A DNA stretch of 40,085 bases from an uncultured Bacilli bacterium. Lineage in GTDB: Bacteria > Bacillota_I > Bacilli_A > RF39 > UBA660. Position 1 is the first letter of the stretch; every line of letters begins with the position of its first letter. Positions 7,427 through 14,309 of this stretch are shown piece after piece. The notes beneath the pieces are model-generated. The model searched no databases and was not told the origin of the DNA. It saw only the letters and a list, made by a program, of their open reading frames with translations. The stretch spans positions 1 through 40,085 of the forward strand of contig CALVJN010000013.1 of NCBI GenBank assembly GCA_944332205.1, written 5' to 3'. The translations under genes were made by a program, and so were the position numbers.

Positions 7427-7462
7427 AGCAATAACTGATAAAATTAATGCTATTATTTCCAT
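7394..7462 (-). CDS. 22-residue hydrophobic peptide antisense to neighbour's 3' end
   Basis: ATG 7462 has AGGAGGCAGAA immediately upstream. The frame reads MEIIALILSVIALIYSIVEN and two more residues before TAG. It is one short membrane helix with a polar tail, similar in shape to small phage membrane peptides and type I toxins. Its 3' 33 bp overlap the end of the plus-strand membrane-protein gene tail to tail. The good ribosome site is the main reason to call it real. Confidence 0.4.
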   Translation of the reverse strand: MEIIALILSVIALIYSIVENNR

Positions 7463-7516
7463 TTCTGCCTCCTATTTTTTTCATATATTACTTTATCCCT
7501 CTTTACTTCACTTTTT

Positions 7517-7756
7517 TTATTTTTTTATCTGCAATCTGTCATATACTTTTGTAAAAAAAGAAGCAATATTTACATTATAATATTCTAGTAAAATATTGAG
7601 AATATAGATTTTCATCGAACTATTTCCATTTTCATATTTACTTAAAGTATCTTTATTTATATGTGTGTCTTCAGATACTTTTAATAATGAAAACTCCTTG
7701 CTTCTTCTTATATCAGCTAACTCTAACCCTATTGCTTTGACTAGTTTTGTTTTCAT
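7517..7756 (-). CDS. XRE-family regulator (Cro-like)
   Basis: A 79-residue protein from ATG 7756, chosen over a longer frame because TAAGGAGGTAAGA precedes it. Residues ~10-65 form the five-helix XRE DNA-binding fold (LADIRRSKEFSLLKVSEDTH, KDTLSKYENGNSSM). There is no effector domain. It is transcribed divergently from the larger XRE gene, across the shared operator at 7786-7828. This is the usual lytic/lysogenic pair, with this one probably the Cro-like antagonist. Confidence 0.75.
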   Translation of the reverse strand: MKTKLVKAIGLELADIRRSKEFSLLKVSEDTHINKDTLSKYENGNSSMKIYILNILLEYYNVNIASFFTKVYDRLQIKK

Positions 7757-7776
7757 TCTTACCTCCTTACAACACA

Positions 7777-7865
7777 ATGTTATCATGACAAAATGCAGAA
7801 GTCAATACATTTTTTCTGCATTTTGTCATTTTTTTATTGAAAAAAATTTTTTGCTATTATATAAT
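7777..7865. promoter_or_regulatory. Divergent promoters and operator of the lysogeny switch
   Basis: A perfect 15-bp inverted repeat, TGACAAAATGCAGAA (7786-7800) and its complement (7814-7828), with a 13-bp spacer, lies between the divergent XRE genes. Leftward promoter: -35 TTGACT (7805-7800), 17 bp, -10 TAACAT (7782-7777); the operator arms cover its -35 and spacer. Rightward promoter: TTGAAA (7837-7842), 17 bp, TATAAT (7860-7865), just beyond the operator. A repressor dimer of dimers on the two arms would shut the leftward promoter. Confidence 0.75.
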
Positions 7866-7886
7866 AATATTTAGAAAGGAGAGCTT

Positions 7887-8237
7887 ATGGCAGAATTTTT
7901 TAGTAAAAATTTAAAATTTTTGAGGGAAGAAAAAGGGCTTTCTCAAAATAAGCTTGCCGAAAAAATAGGAGTTAATCAAACAACAATTGCTAGATGGGAG
8001 GATGATAATAGAGTTCCCACAATAGACAATGCTATTGATGTTGCATCTGCTTTAAATATACCTCTCGAAATTTTGTTGGGCAAAGATTTAACAAAAGAAA
8101 AAAAGAGTTATTTCGACGAACTTGAAGTATTATTTAGTAAAAATAAAGAAATATTAACAGATGATGACAAAGATTATATTAAATTTATTATAGAAAAAAG
8201 AAAAAAAGAAATAGACAAAGAACTTGATAGAGAGTAA
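7887..8237 (+). CDS. Phage CI-like repressor, XRE family
   Basis: A 116-residue protein. Residues 5-65 form a clear XRE helix-turn-helix (EKGLSQNKLAEKIGVNQTTI, then ARWEDDNRVPTIDNAIDVAS). Residues ~70-116 are a charged helical tail, not a LexA-type self-cleaving domain. GAAAGGAGAG precedes the ATG. Release from repression would therefore not go through RecA-triggered autocleavage. The metallopeptidase encoded next door is the expected inactivator, as in ImmR/ImmA systems of Bacillus elements. Confidence 0.85.
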   Translation: MAEFFSKNLKFLREEKGLSQNKLAEKIGVNQTTIARWEDDNRVPTIDNAIDVASALNIPLEILLGKDLTKEKKSYFDELEVLFSKNKEILTDDDKDYIKFIIEKRKKEIDKELDRE

Positions 8238-8289
8238 ATCTAATTAATGAGTATGCTGCTAGTACAGATACTACAAAAAGGGGTAAAAC

Positions 8290-8595
8290 ATGGGAATAAT
8301 TGACCTATTAAACAAAGATATAACGCAACAAGAACTGTTAAATCACTATCATGCTAATATAACTTATATAGAACTGCCAAAATTTTTCTATGGTTTAGTT
8401 TTTGGTTATAGAGGAATATACAACATATACATAAATAAAAATTTATCTTATTATAAAAAAAAGAAAGCAATTCTTCATGAACTTGCTCATATCGAATTAA
8501 ACCATTTAAATAATGACTTATTTGTTTTTTCTATCGAAGGAATTGAAGATGAAGCAGATAAATATGTCAAGTTTTTAATAGAAAGGAAAGTTTAA
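8290..8595 (+). CDS. ImmA/IrrE-type metallopeptidase
   Basis: A 101-residue protein with the zinc-protease signature HELAHIELNH (HExxH plus a third ligand region EDEAD downstream). It follows the repressor gene by 52 bp on the same strand. In ICEBs1 and related phages the ImmA protease cleaves the ImmR repressor after DNA damage or quorum signals. The same pairing here suggests that it triggers induction of the element. It is shorter than typical ImmA (~130-170 residues), so only the catalytic core is present. Confidence 0.82.
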   Translation: MGIIDLLNKDITQQELLNHYHANITYIELPKFFYGLVFGYRGIYNIYINKNLSYYKKKKAILHELAHIELNHLNNDLFVFSIEGIEDEADKYVKFLIERKV

Positions 8596-8599
8596 TAAT

Positions 8600-8899
8600 A
8601 TGATATATTTTTTTATAATAATAATTATACTTATTTGCTATGTTAATTATAAAAAATTAAAAAGATTATCACAATACATAGTTTTTTTAGAAGATGAATA
8701 TTACAATTTAATATTAATTTTAAAAAAATCTACGCCAGATAAACGTGAAGAAATATTAAAAAAGGCTGTACAAACTACTTTATTTAAAAAAATAAAATAT
8801 GATAAAGCTGATAATGTTGGAAGATTTAAAATGATGCATGAAGAAAATAATTTTCAAGCTCATTGTGATAATGATGATAAACGACCGATAGGAATGTAA
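8600..8899 (+). CDS. Small single-pass membrane protein
   Basis: A 99-residue protein. Residues 1-15 are strongly hydrophobic (MIYFFIIIIILICYV), then a basic amphipathic region and an acidic His/Asp-rich tail ending PIGM. It starts 4 bp after the ImmA-like gene, so it is co-transcribed. I do not recognise the family. Position suggests a lysogeny or exclusion accessory. Confidence 0.55.
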   Translation: MIYFFIIIIILICYVNYKKLKRLSQYIVFLEDEYYNLILILKKSTPDKREEILKKAVQTTLFKKIKYDKADNVGRFKMMHEENNFQAHCDNDDKRPIGM

Positions 8900-8907
8900 T
8901 AAAAAAG

Positions 8908-8933
8908 ACCTCGTACCGCAAATACGAAGTCAA
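8908..8933 (-). terminator. GC-rich hairpin, T-run on minus strand
   Basis: GAcCTCGTA and TACGAaGTC form a nine-position stem broken by one mismatch. The T run follows on the minus strand (TTTTTT), so it would stop leftward transcription entering the lysogeny region from the integrase side. Downstream on the plus strand there is another hairpin, CTATAAT/ATTATAG (8990-9006), followed by a short T run. That one could terminate the rightward operon before the integrase. Confidence 0.45.
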
Positions 8934-9059
8934 AAATTTGAAAAACTACTTAGCAACCAACTAAAACTAAAATAATAATATAGAGTTTTCTATAATATCA
9001 TTATAGGAGTTTTTCTATTACATTGTATCATAAAATTAAATGAAAAGGAAGTGGTAATA

Positions 9060-10508
9060 ATGAAAATTGGAGCAGTTTATATAAGAGTATCTACTGAAGA
9101 CCAAGCACGTGATGGTTACTCATTAGATGCACAATTAAAAGCAATTAAAAAATATGCACAAAGCAATAATATTATTATAGAAAGTAAATATATTTTCTGT
9201 GATGAAGGAATCTCTGGTAGAAAAGCAGAAAAGCGTCCTGCTTTTATGGAAATGATAAAGCAAGCAAAATCAAAACCAAAAAAATTTGATTTAATACTTG
9301 TTCACAAGTTTGACCGATTCTCTAGAAACCGAGAAGATTCAGTTGTTTATAAAGCTCTTTTAAAAAAAGAATACAATATTCCAGTAATTTCTATTTCTGA
9401 ACCGCTTGATCCAGATGATAAAATGAGCGTAATTATGGAGGCATTTCTTGAAGCTATGGCAGAATATTACTCTCTTAATTTATCTGGTGAAGTAAAAAAG
9501 GGGCAATTAGAAAAACATTCAAAAGGACAACTACAAACAAGACCATCATTTGGATATAATGTATCTAATAATCGTTTAATAATAAATAATAGCGAAGCTA
9601 AAATTGTTAAATTAATATTCGAACAATATACAATTGAACACTTATCAATGATGCAAATTTGTAAAAATTTAAACAATTTAAAAATTAAAACAAAAAGCGG
9701 AAACAGTTTTGAAAATAGAACAATTTATTATATTTTAAACAATCCAACTTATATTGGTAAATTAAGATATACACCTAATAAAAGAAAAGGTACTTATTCG
9801 TTTGATGATTTAAATACAATTATTGTAAATGGAGACCATGAACCGATTATTAATATAGAACTATGGAATATGACACAAAATGAGCTTGCAAAAAACAATA
9901 AATGGAAGAAACCAAAACAACATATAGATGTTGATCCAAAAACTTGGATAAAAGGTATTGTAAGATGCAAAGATTGTGGATGTACGATGGTAATGAATGG
10001 TAAAAATAAGATACGTTGCAATGGTTACAATAAAGGTAAATGTAATAATAATGTAATGATAAATGTACAGGATATTTATAAACTCATAATAGAAACTATA
10101 AGAGAAACAATTACGCATGGCATCATTAACAATATTATTGAAAAAAAAGAAAAATGTGCAACTAATCAATATGAAATATTAATAGATAAACTTTACCAAT
10201 TAAAAGAAAAAGAAAAACGCATAAAAGAAGCATATCAGGATGGTATTGACACCAAAGAAGAATACAAAGAAAACAAACGCATGATTTTAAAGGAAATAGA
10301 AAAGATAAATAAAGAAATTAAAAATTTAGATAATTCGAAGCAAGAAAAAGAAAGAAAAAAAGAAATTATTGAAAATGGCAAAAAAGTTTATGAAATTTTA
10401 TTAAATGATAAAATATCAATAAAAGAAAAAAACGATGTAGTTCATCATCTAATAAATAAGATTGAATTTGATAAAAACAATAATCTTTTAGAACTTTACT
10501 ATAATTAA
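9060..10508 (+). CDS. Large serine recombinase (phage integrase)
   Basis: A 482-residue integrase starting at ATG 9060 behind AAAAGGAAGTGG. Residues 1-150 are the resolvase-type catalytic domain with nucleophile Ser11 (YIRVSTEDQARDGYS) and the helix with RFSRNRED. Residues ~160-260 are the recombinase domain. A zinc ribbon (CKDCGCTM ... RCNGYNKGKCNN) and a long Lys/Glu coiled coil follow, as in phiC31/TP901-type integrases. It catalyses attP x attB integration without host factors. The gene ends 8 bp from the truncated cotJC, as expected for an integrase next to its attachment site. Confidence 0.95.
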   Translation: MKIGAVYIRVSTEDQARDGYSLDAQLKAIKKYAQSNNIIIESKYIFCDEGISGRKAEKRPAFMEMIKQAKSKPKKFDLILVHKFDRFSRNREDSVVYKALLKKEYNIPVISISEPLDPDDKMSVIMEAFLEAMAEYYSLNLSGEVKKGQLEKHSKGQLQTRPSFGYNVSNNRLIINNSEAKIVKLIFEQYTIEHLSMMQICKNLNNLKIKTKSGNSFENRTIYYILNNPTYIGKLRYTPNKRKGTYSFDDLNTIIVNGDHEPIINIELWNMTQNELAKNNKWKKPKQHIDVDPKTWIKGIVRCKDCGCTMVMNGKNKIRCNGYNKGKCNNNVMINVQDIYKLIIETIRETITHGIINNIIEKKEKCATNQYEILIDKLYQLKEKEKRIKEAYQDGIDTKEEYKENKRMILKEIEKINKEIKNLDNSKQEKERKKEIIENGKKVYEILLNDKISIKEKNDVVHHLINKIEFDKNNNLLELYYN

Positions 10509-10516
10509 AAGTCTCT

Positions 10517-10540
10517 TTAACAATACGTTCCACCATATTG
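10517..10540. other. Prophage-chromosome junction (one att site), inside cotJC
   Basis: On the minus strand the cotJC reading frame matches the family up to QYGG (codons 28-31) and then becomes TYC and a stop. On the plus strand the integrase has just ended. An imperfect dyad, CAATA (10521-10525) and TATTG (10536-10540) around a 10-bp centre, spans the change point. This is the shape of a serine-integrase att site. The exact crossover dinucleotide cannot be fixed without the other end. Confidence 0.75.
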
Positions 10541-10621
10541 TGTTACAAGATATTTTGCCATTCTTAAATCTTTTTGTTTAATGTTTATAGGATATTGTAA
10601 TTTTTTTTGATACTGCCACAT
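10517..10621 (-). pseudogene. cotJC: Spore coat protein CotJC, 5' fragment interrupted by prophage
   Basis: ATG 10621 opens a 34-codon frame. It begins MWQYQKKLQYPINIK and continues DLRMAKYLVTQYGG, which is the conserved N-terminus of CotJC (manganese-catalase-like spore coat protein, normally ~190 residues). After QYGG it runs into element DNA and stops after three more codons. The gene starts 1 bp after the cotJA-cotJB fusion, in the normal cotJABC order. The missing 3' part should lie at the other end of the element, outside the window. Precise excision would restore it. Confidence 0.88.
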
Positions 10622-10622
10622 A

Positions 10623-11096
10623 TTACATATTCCCCCTATCCCATGGCCATGGTTGCTGTACCCATCCAAATGGTACATTATTTAATGACATACTATTAAC
10701 ATTTATAGCCGAATATCTATTTTCATAATCTGCTAATAATTTATTATATGAATTTCTTAACATTGTGAATTGATTAAACATTTCTCTATCATTTGGATAA
10801 TTATCTAAGTATAAATTCAATTCATGCATTGCAAACTGTATTTGATCTAAGTTAAATAATGCTTCCTCTTGTTCATTTTTTGGCTCTATTATTGCTGGTT
10901 GATAGTTTTTATATTGCTGGTATAAATTTTTAAATAAATTTCCTTTAATAAATCCTTCGTATGGACCATATAAAATATTATTAGCTATATTAGTATTAAT
11001 CATATTATTATTTAATCCAAAATTATTTTCATTGTTAAAATTTTCCTCTCTAAAAAAACTTTTATTTAATGTATTATAATAATTGAAATTATTCAT
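10623..11096 (-). CDS. cotJB: CotJA-CotJB fusion, spore coat-associated protein
   Basis: A 157-residue protein. Residues 1-40 are an Asn-rich lead. Residues ~41-67 (YGPYEGFIKGNLFKNLYQQY) match the core of CotJA (xxPxEALKRGTLFPxLYxPY style). Residues ~78-157 are CotJB, with FAMHELNLYLDNYPND and the hallmark end WVQQPWPWD. CotJA and CotJB are normally separate ~80-residue proteins of the cotJ coat operon. Here they are one polypeptide. ATG 11096 follows GAGGAGGTTTTA. A mother-cell sigma -10 lies 38 bp upstream. Confidence 0.88.
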   Translation of the reverse strand: MNNFNYYNTLNKSFFREENFNNENNFGLNNNMINTNIANNILYGPYEGFIKGNLFKNLYQQYKNYQPAIIEPKNEQEEALFNLDQIQFAMHELNLYLDNYPNDREMFNQFTMLRNSYNKLLADYENRYSAINVNSMSLNNVPFGWVQQPWPWDRGNM

Positions 11097-11133
11097 TAAA
11101 ACCTCCTCAATTTAATTTATGTGTTATTGTACC

Positions 11134-11142
11134 TAATGTATG
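11134..11142 (-). promoter_or_regulatory. Sigma-E/sigma-K type -10 element of cotJ operon
   Basis: The minus strand reads CATACATTA, which fits the sigma-E -10 (CATACAnT) and the sigma-K -10 (CATAnnnTA). It lies 38 bp before the start codon. cotJ is sigma-E controlled in Bacillus subtilis. No convincing -35 is seen at the usual distance, so this is a half-site call. Confidence 0.55.
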
Positions 11143-11298
11143 GGGGAATGACTATTTTAATAATTTATTTTAACTTTAATTTTATTATTAAATAAAAAAT
11201 TAATACTTAAGATAATTATTAATATTGATATAACTTTTTAATTATTAAGTGATTATACACGTTATTTTGTACCAGTTCATAATACTTTAAAATGCATA

Positions 11299-11328
11299 AA
11301 AAAAACAACTTTAAACATAAAAGTTGTT
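11299..11328 (-). terminator. Rho-independent terminator of tRNA-His unit
   Basis: The minus strand carries AACAACTTT, a short loop, then AAAGTTGTT followed by a run of T. It lies just downstream of the tRNA and upstream of the cotJ promoter region. The remaining DNA between 11143 and 11298 is AT-rich with no ORF. Confidence 0.75.
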
Positions 11329-11344
11329 CTATTTTATATAAATA

Positions 11345-11421
11345 TGGGGCGAAATATGGGGATCGAACCCATGCATACCGGAGCCACAATCCGGCGTGTT
11401 AACCACTTCACCAATTCCGCC
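11345..11421 (-). tRNA. tRNA-His(GTG)
   Basis: A 77-nt cloverleaf. The 8-bp acceptor includes the extra G-1 paired with C73; D-arm GTG/CAC; anticodon stem CCGGA/TCCGG with loop TTGTGGC (anticodon GTG); T-arm ATGGG TTCGATC CCCAT; encoded CCA at 11347-11345. All hallmarks of bacterial tRNA-His are present. Confidence 0.96.
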
Positions 11422-11440
11422 ATAACAAAAATACTATTTT

Positions 11441-11469
11441 ATTTTATCAATAAATAGCTAAAATTTCAA
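11441..11469 (-). promoter_or_regulatory. Sigma-A promoter of tRNA-His
   Basis: The minus strand has -35 TTGAAA (11469-11464), a 17-bp spacer and -10 TAAAAT (11446-11441). The tRNA begins 20 nt after the -10. Confidence 0.75.
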
Positions 11470-11588
11470 GCTTTTTCAAAAGAAATTAAAATATATTTGA
11501 TTATATGATATTTTTTTACTAAAACACATTATATTTTTAGAAAAATAGACTTTATTAAATTTAATATTAAAGTCTAATATCCTAATAT

Positions 11589-11625
11589 AAAAAACCTCAC
11601 TTCTTTTATTTAAGAAGTGAGGTTT
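11589..11625 (-). terminator. Strong terminator after AAA+ gene
   Basis: AACCTCACTTCTT and AAGAAGTGAGGTT form a 13-bp perfect stem with a 6-nt loop. The minus strand continues with a six-T run. It lies 65 bp downstream of the AAA+ gene. Confidence 0.85.
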
Positions 11626-11689
11626 ATATTATAATATTGTTTTTCAAATTACTTATTAAATTATTATTTAATAAATATCATTTATTCAG

Positions 11690-14200
11690 TTAATCTTCAA
11701 AAAAATCATCAAAATAGTTATCATCATCTTTTTCTGTTTCATCTAATGTTAAATCAGTTGCTATTTTATTGTTTCTATTGTTGATAGTTACATCTTCATT
11801 TAATTTTGTTAAATTGATAGCACTATTAGCCTCTTTATACGATATTTTCCCATTATTTAAATCATTAAAATTAATAAATTTTGCATTATTACTTTCTTTT
11901 CTTCCTAATGTATTAAACTCTTGATTGTATTTTTCGTTAGAGTTATTTTGCAAATTATTTACATCTGCATTATATAGAAATTTCCATTTTTTGGGTTTTA
12001 AATGTTTTTCTTCGATTGAATCATTATTGTTATTTTCACCTATGTTTGGAAACATATCTATTAAATTTCCATTTGATATTCTTATATTATTTTCTGGATT
12101 TATTAGTTGTCCAAAAATATCAGTATTTTTTGGCTTTTCAATGTCTATTTTCTTTCTAGTATCGTACATTGGTGCTCCAAATAAATATTCATTATTTTTT
12201 CTACTACTATTTTCAGTACTGTCATCATTATTGTTTATGTCTTCTCTTGATATTTTAGGATTATTTCCTGAACTCATTAATTGACCAAAAATATCAGTGC
12301 TTTTTGGCTTTTCTAACTCTATATTTCTTCTAGTGTCATACATTGGTGCTCCAAATAAATACTCATTATTTTTTCTACTACTATTTTCTGTACTATCATT
12401 ATTATCGTTTATAGCTTCTCTTGATATTCTAGGGTTATTTCCTGAATTCATTAATTGATCAAAAATATCAGTGCTTTTTGGCTTTTCTAACTCTATATTT
12501 CTTCTAGTGTCATACATTGGTGCTCCAAATAAATACTCATTATTTTTTCTACTACTATTTTCTGTACTATCATTATTATCGTTTATAGCTTCTCTTGATA
12601 TTCTAGGGTTATTTCCTGAATTCATTAATTGATCAAAAATATCAGTGCTTTTTGGCTTTTCTAACTCTATATTTCTTCTAGTGTCATACATTGGTGCTCC
12701 AAATAAATACTCATTTTGATTATCTGTTACATTATAATTTTTATTATCATTTGAGTTTCTGCTTTGTTCTTTTACATCATCTAAAATTAATGAATTTCCT
12801 ATTGAGTCTATTTGCTTATCAAAAATATTATCTGATTTATATTTTATGTTTTCTTTTTCTCGCTCTTTTTCATCTAGTGTATTAGAAAATTCTCCTCCTA
12901 ATAGTATTTTGTCAGCACCACCAGGTTTTAATTCTGTAGTTACCGTATAAGTTTTGGGCATTTTAATAGTTGGCTCATTTTTTTTAATTATTTCTATTCC
13001 ACCGGAAAGGAGTAAATTATCAAGGCTTTTTGAATCATTATTTTGATTAAACTTTTCATTAAACCCTCTTGATATTGCCGTTGGTCCTATTTTAGCAAAT
13101 TTATTTAATGTTTTTTCACTTAAAATTGTTTTTACTGGTTTATTTTCATCCATTGTTCTTTTATCAATTGCTACAGGTATAGTATTTAATTTTTTCAACT
13201 CATCATTATTTTGAATAGAATTTCCAGCTTCTTGTTCATACCTTGTTGGTGCTATTTCTTTTCTCCATTCCTCTACAGGCTTTTCACCTTTTTCTTCTAA
13301 TATAATATCGTTAAACTCTTTATCAAATCTTGGAAGTTCTTTCTTTATAACGTCTGGATAAATATTTTTACTATTCTCTATTGCTTTTCGTATATCAAAA
13401 ATATCCATATATTCGCGATTATCGTATACCGTATATGAAAATGCTTGTTTTAAAAGAGTTAAACAAACGTCTGGATATCTTGACCCTAATGCAAAAATTC
13501 TTTTATATTCACTAGTTATATCTACAATAAAACTCATTATTCTTTCCTGTATAAATGGAGTATATTTCATTTTTCTTGCTGTTTGCTTCTCGAATTTAGG
13601 CAATGTTCCCATCATTATTTTTATAGTTTCTTCTCGTGTTGGTTCTGGAACTTCTATTTTTTGAAATCTTCTAGTAAAAGCTTTATCGCGTAAAATGTAC
13701 CTTTCATATTCTTCAGTCGTAGTTGCTCCGATTACTTTTATACTACCACGACCAAGCCCTTCTTTAAATATATTAGCAAAGTCAAGTGATGAAGAGTCTG
13801 TTGATCCAATTAACATGTGTATTTCATCAATAAACAAAATAACTTTCTCTCTTTTTTTTAGTTCATCAATCATTTTTTGAACTTTGCTTTCACCACTTGG
13901 CATTGTACCTAAAAGTGATGCTGTTTTTATATTTATGATTGTATACCCTTTTAAAGCATCTGGAATATCATTTTTTTGTATTCTATATGCAAGTCCTTCT
14001 ACGATGGCCGTTTTTCCGATTCCTGGTTTTCCTATCAATATAGCAGATTTTTCAGGAGTTAATAGAACAAGAATTAATTCTTTAATTTGTTTATCTCTAC
14101 CAATAGCAGGATTTGTTATAAATTCATTTTCTGTTACATTTTCACCATAACGATCTAGTACACTAAAATTGGCTTCAAAATTAATTAGTTTCTCATCCAT
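11690..14200 (-). CDS. ClpA/B-type single AAA+ domain protein with repetitive disordered tail
   Basis: An 836-residue protein. Residues ~28-300 are one AAA+ module like the first ATPase domain of ClpB/ClpC: NPAIGR, Walker A GKPGIGKT (57-64), Walker B ILFIDEIH (121-128), sensor GATTTEEY and arginine finger RRF (177-179). The KYRG pore loop of Clp unfoldases is replaced by GTMPSGES, and there is no N-domain, second AAA+ ring or ClpP-docking loop. Residues ~330-836 are Asn/Ser/Lys-rich and look disordered, with four 58-residue repeats containing NEYLFGAPMYDTR. Not a standard Clp; more likely a scaffolded ATPase of unknown target. Confidence 0.8.
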   Translation of the reverse strand: MDEKLINFEANFSVLDRYGENVTENEFITNPAIGRDKQIKELILVLLTPEKSAILIGKPGIGKTAIVEGLAYRIQKNDIPDALKGYTIINIKTASLLGTMPSGESKVQKMIDELKKREKVILFIDEIHMLIGSTDSSSLDFANIFKEGLGRGSIKVIGATTTEEYERYILRDKAFTRRFQKIEVPEPTREETIKIMMGTLPKFEKQTARKMKYTPFIQERIMSFIVDITSEYKRIFALGSRYPDVCLTLLKQAFSYTVYDNREYMDIFDIRKAIENSKNIYPDVIKKELPRFDKEFNDIILEEKGEKPVEEWRKEIAPTRYEQEAGNSIQNNDELKKLNTIPVAIDKRTMDENKPVKTILSEKTLNKFAKIGPTAISRGFNEKFNQNNDSKSLDNLLLSGGIEIIKKNEPTIKMPKTYTVTTELKPGGADKILLGGEFSNTLDEKEREKENIKYKSDNIFDKQIDSIGNSLILDDVKEQSRNSNDNKNYNVTDNQNEYLFGAPMYDTRRNIELEKPKSTDIFDQLMNSGNNPRISREAINDNNDSTENSSRKNNEYLFGAPMYDTRRNIELEKPKSTDIFDQLMNSGNNPRISREAINDNNDSTENSSRKNNEYLFGAPMYDTRRNIELEKPKSTDIFGQLMSSGNNPKISREDINNNDDSTENSSRKNNEYLFGAPMYDTRKKIDIEKPKNTDIFGQLINPENNIRISNGNLIDMFPNIGENNNNDSIEEKHLKPKKWKFLYNADVNNLQNNSNEKYNQEFNTLGRKESNNAKFINFNDLNNGKISYKEANSAINLTKLNEDVTINNRNNKIATDLTLDETEKDDDNYFDDFFED
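12074..12715 (-). repeat. Four in-frame 174-bp tandem repeats in AAA+ gene
   Basis: Units run 12715-12542, 12541-12368, 12367-12194 and a diverged, incomplete one from 12193 to about 12074. Units 1 and 2 look identical at DNA level by eye. Unit 3 differs at a few codons (GQLMSS for DQLMNS) and unit 4 fades after NNIRIS. Each encodes NEYLFGAPMYDTR, then an EKPKSTDIF core and an acidic Asn/Ser linker. The gradient suggests recent duplication at the promoter-proximal end. Confidence 0.92.
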
Positions 14201-14280
14201 ATAACATTCCTCCTATTTTTATTAATTATATCATATATTTTTGTTATTTATATATTTTTATTACTTATTTTTTACAAAAT

Positions 14281-14304
14281 AAAAGTCCATGTATAAATGG
14301 ACAT
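14281..14304 (-). terminator. Terminator after XRE regulator
   Basis: GTCCAT (14285-14290) and ATGGAC (14297-14302) form a short stem with a 6-nt loop, flanked by A/T runs on both sides. The minus strand ends in TTTTATTTTG. It lies 6 bp after the regulator gene and probably separates it from the AAA+ gene. Confidence 0.55.
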
Positions 14305-14309
14305 TTTAA

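Noticed and set aside
8990-9006. CTATAAT/ATTATAG dyad near the integrase as an att site.
   Set aside because: It lies upstream of the integrase, whereas the host-gene junction is downstream of it at 10.52 kb; a weak terminator fits better.
11345-11421. tRNA-His seemed at first to lack the special G-1 base.
   Set aside because: The first alignment used a shifted acceptor stem. With U8-G9 placed correctly, the acceptor has G-1 paired with C73 and an encoded CCA; the tRNA is normal.
11925-12284. Long plus-strand open frames opposite the AAA+ gene and opposite many other minus genes.
   Set aside because: They are antisense shadows of AT-rich coding DNA, rich in Phe/Leu/Ser, without ribosome sites or family matches.
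12074-12715. Regular direct repeats could be read as a CRISPR-like array.
   Set aside because: The repeat period is 174 bp with no unique spacers, and all units are in frame inside a protein gene; no cas genes are in the window.
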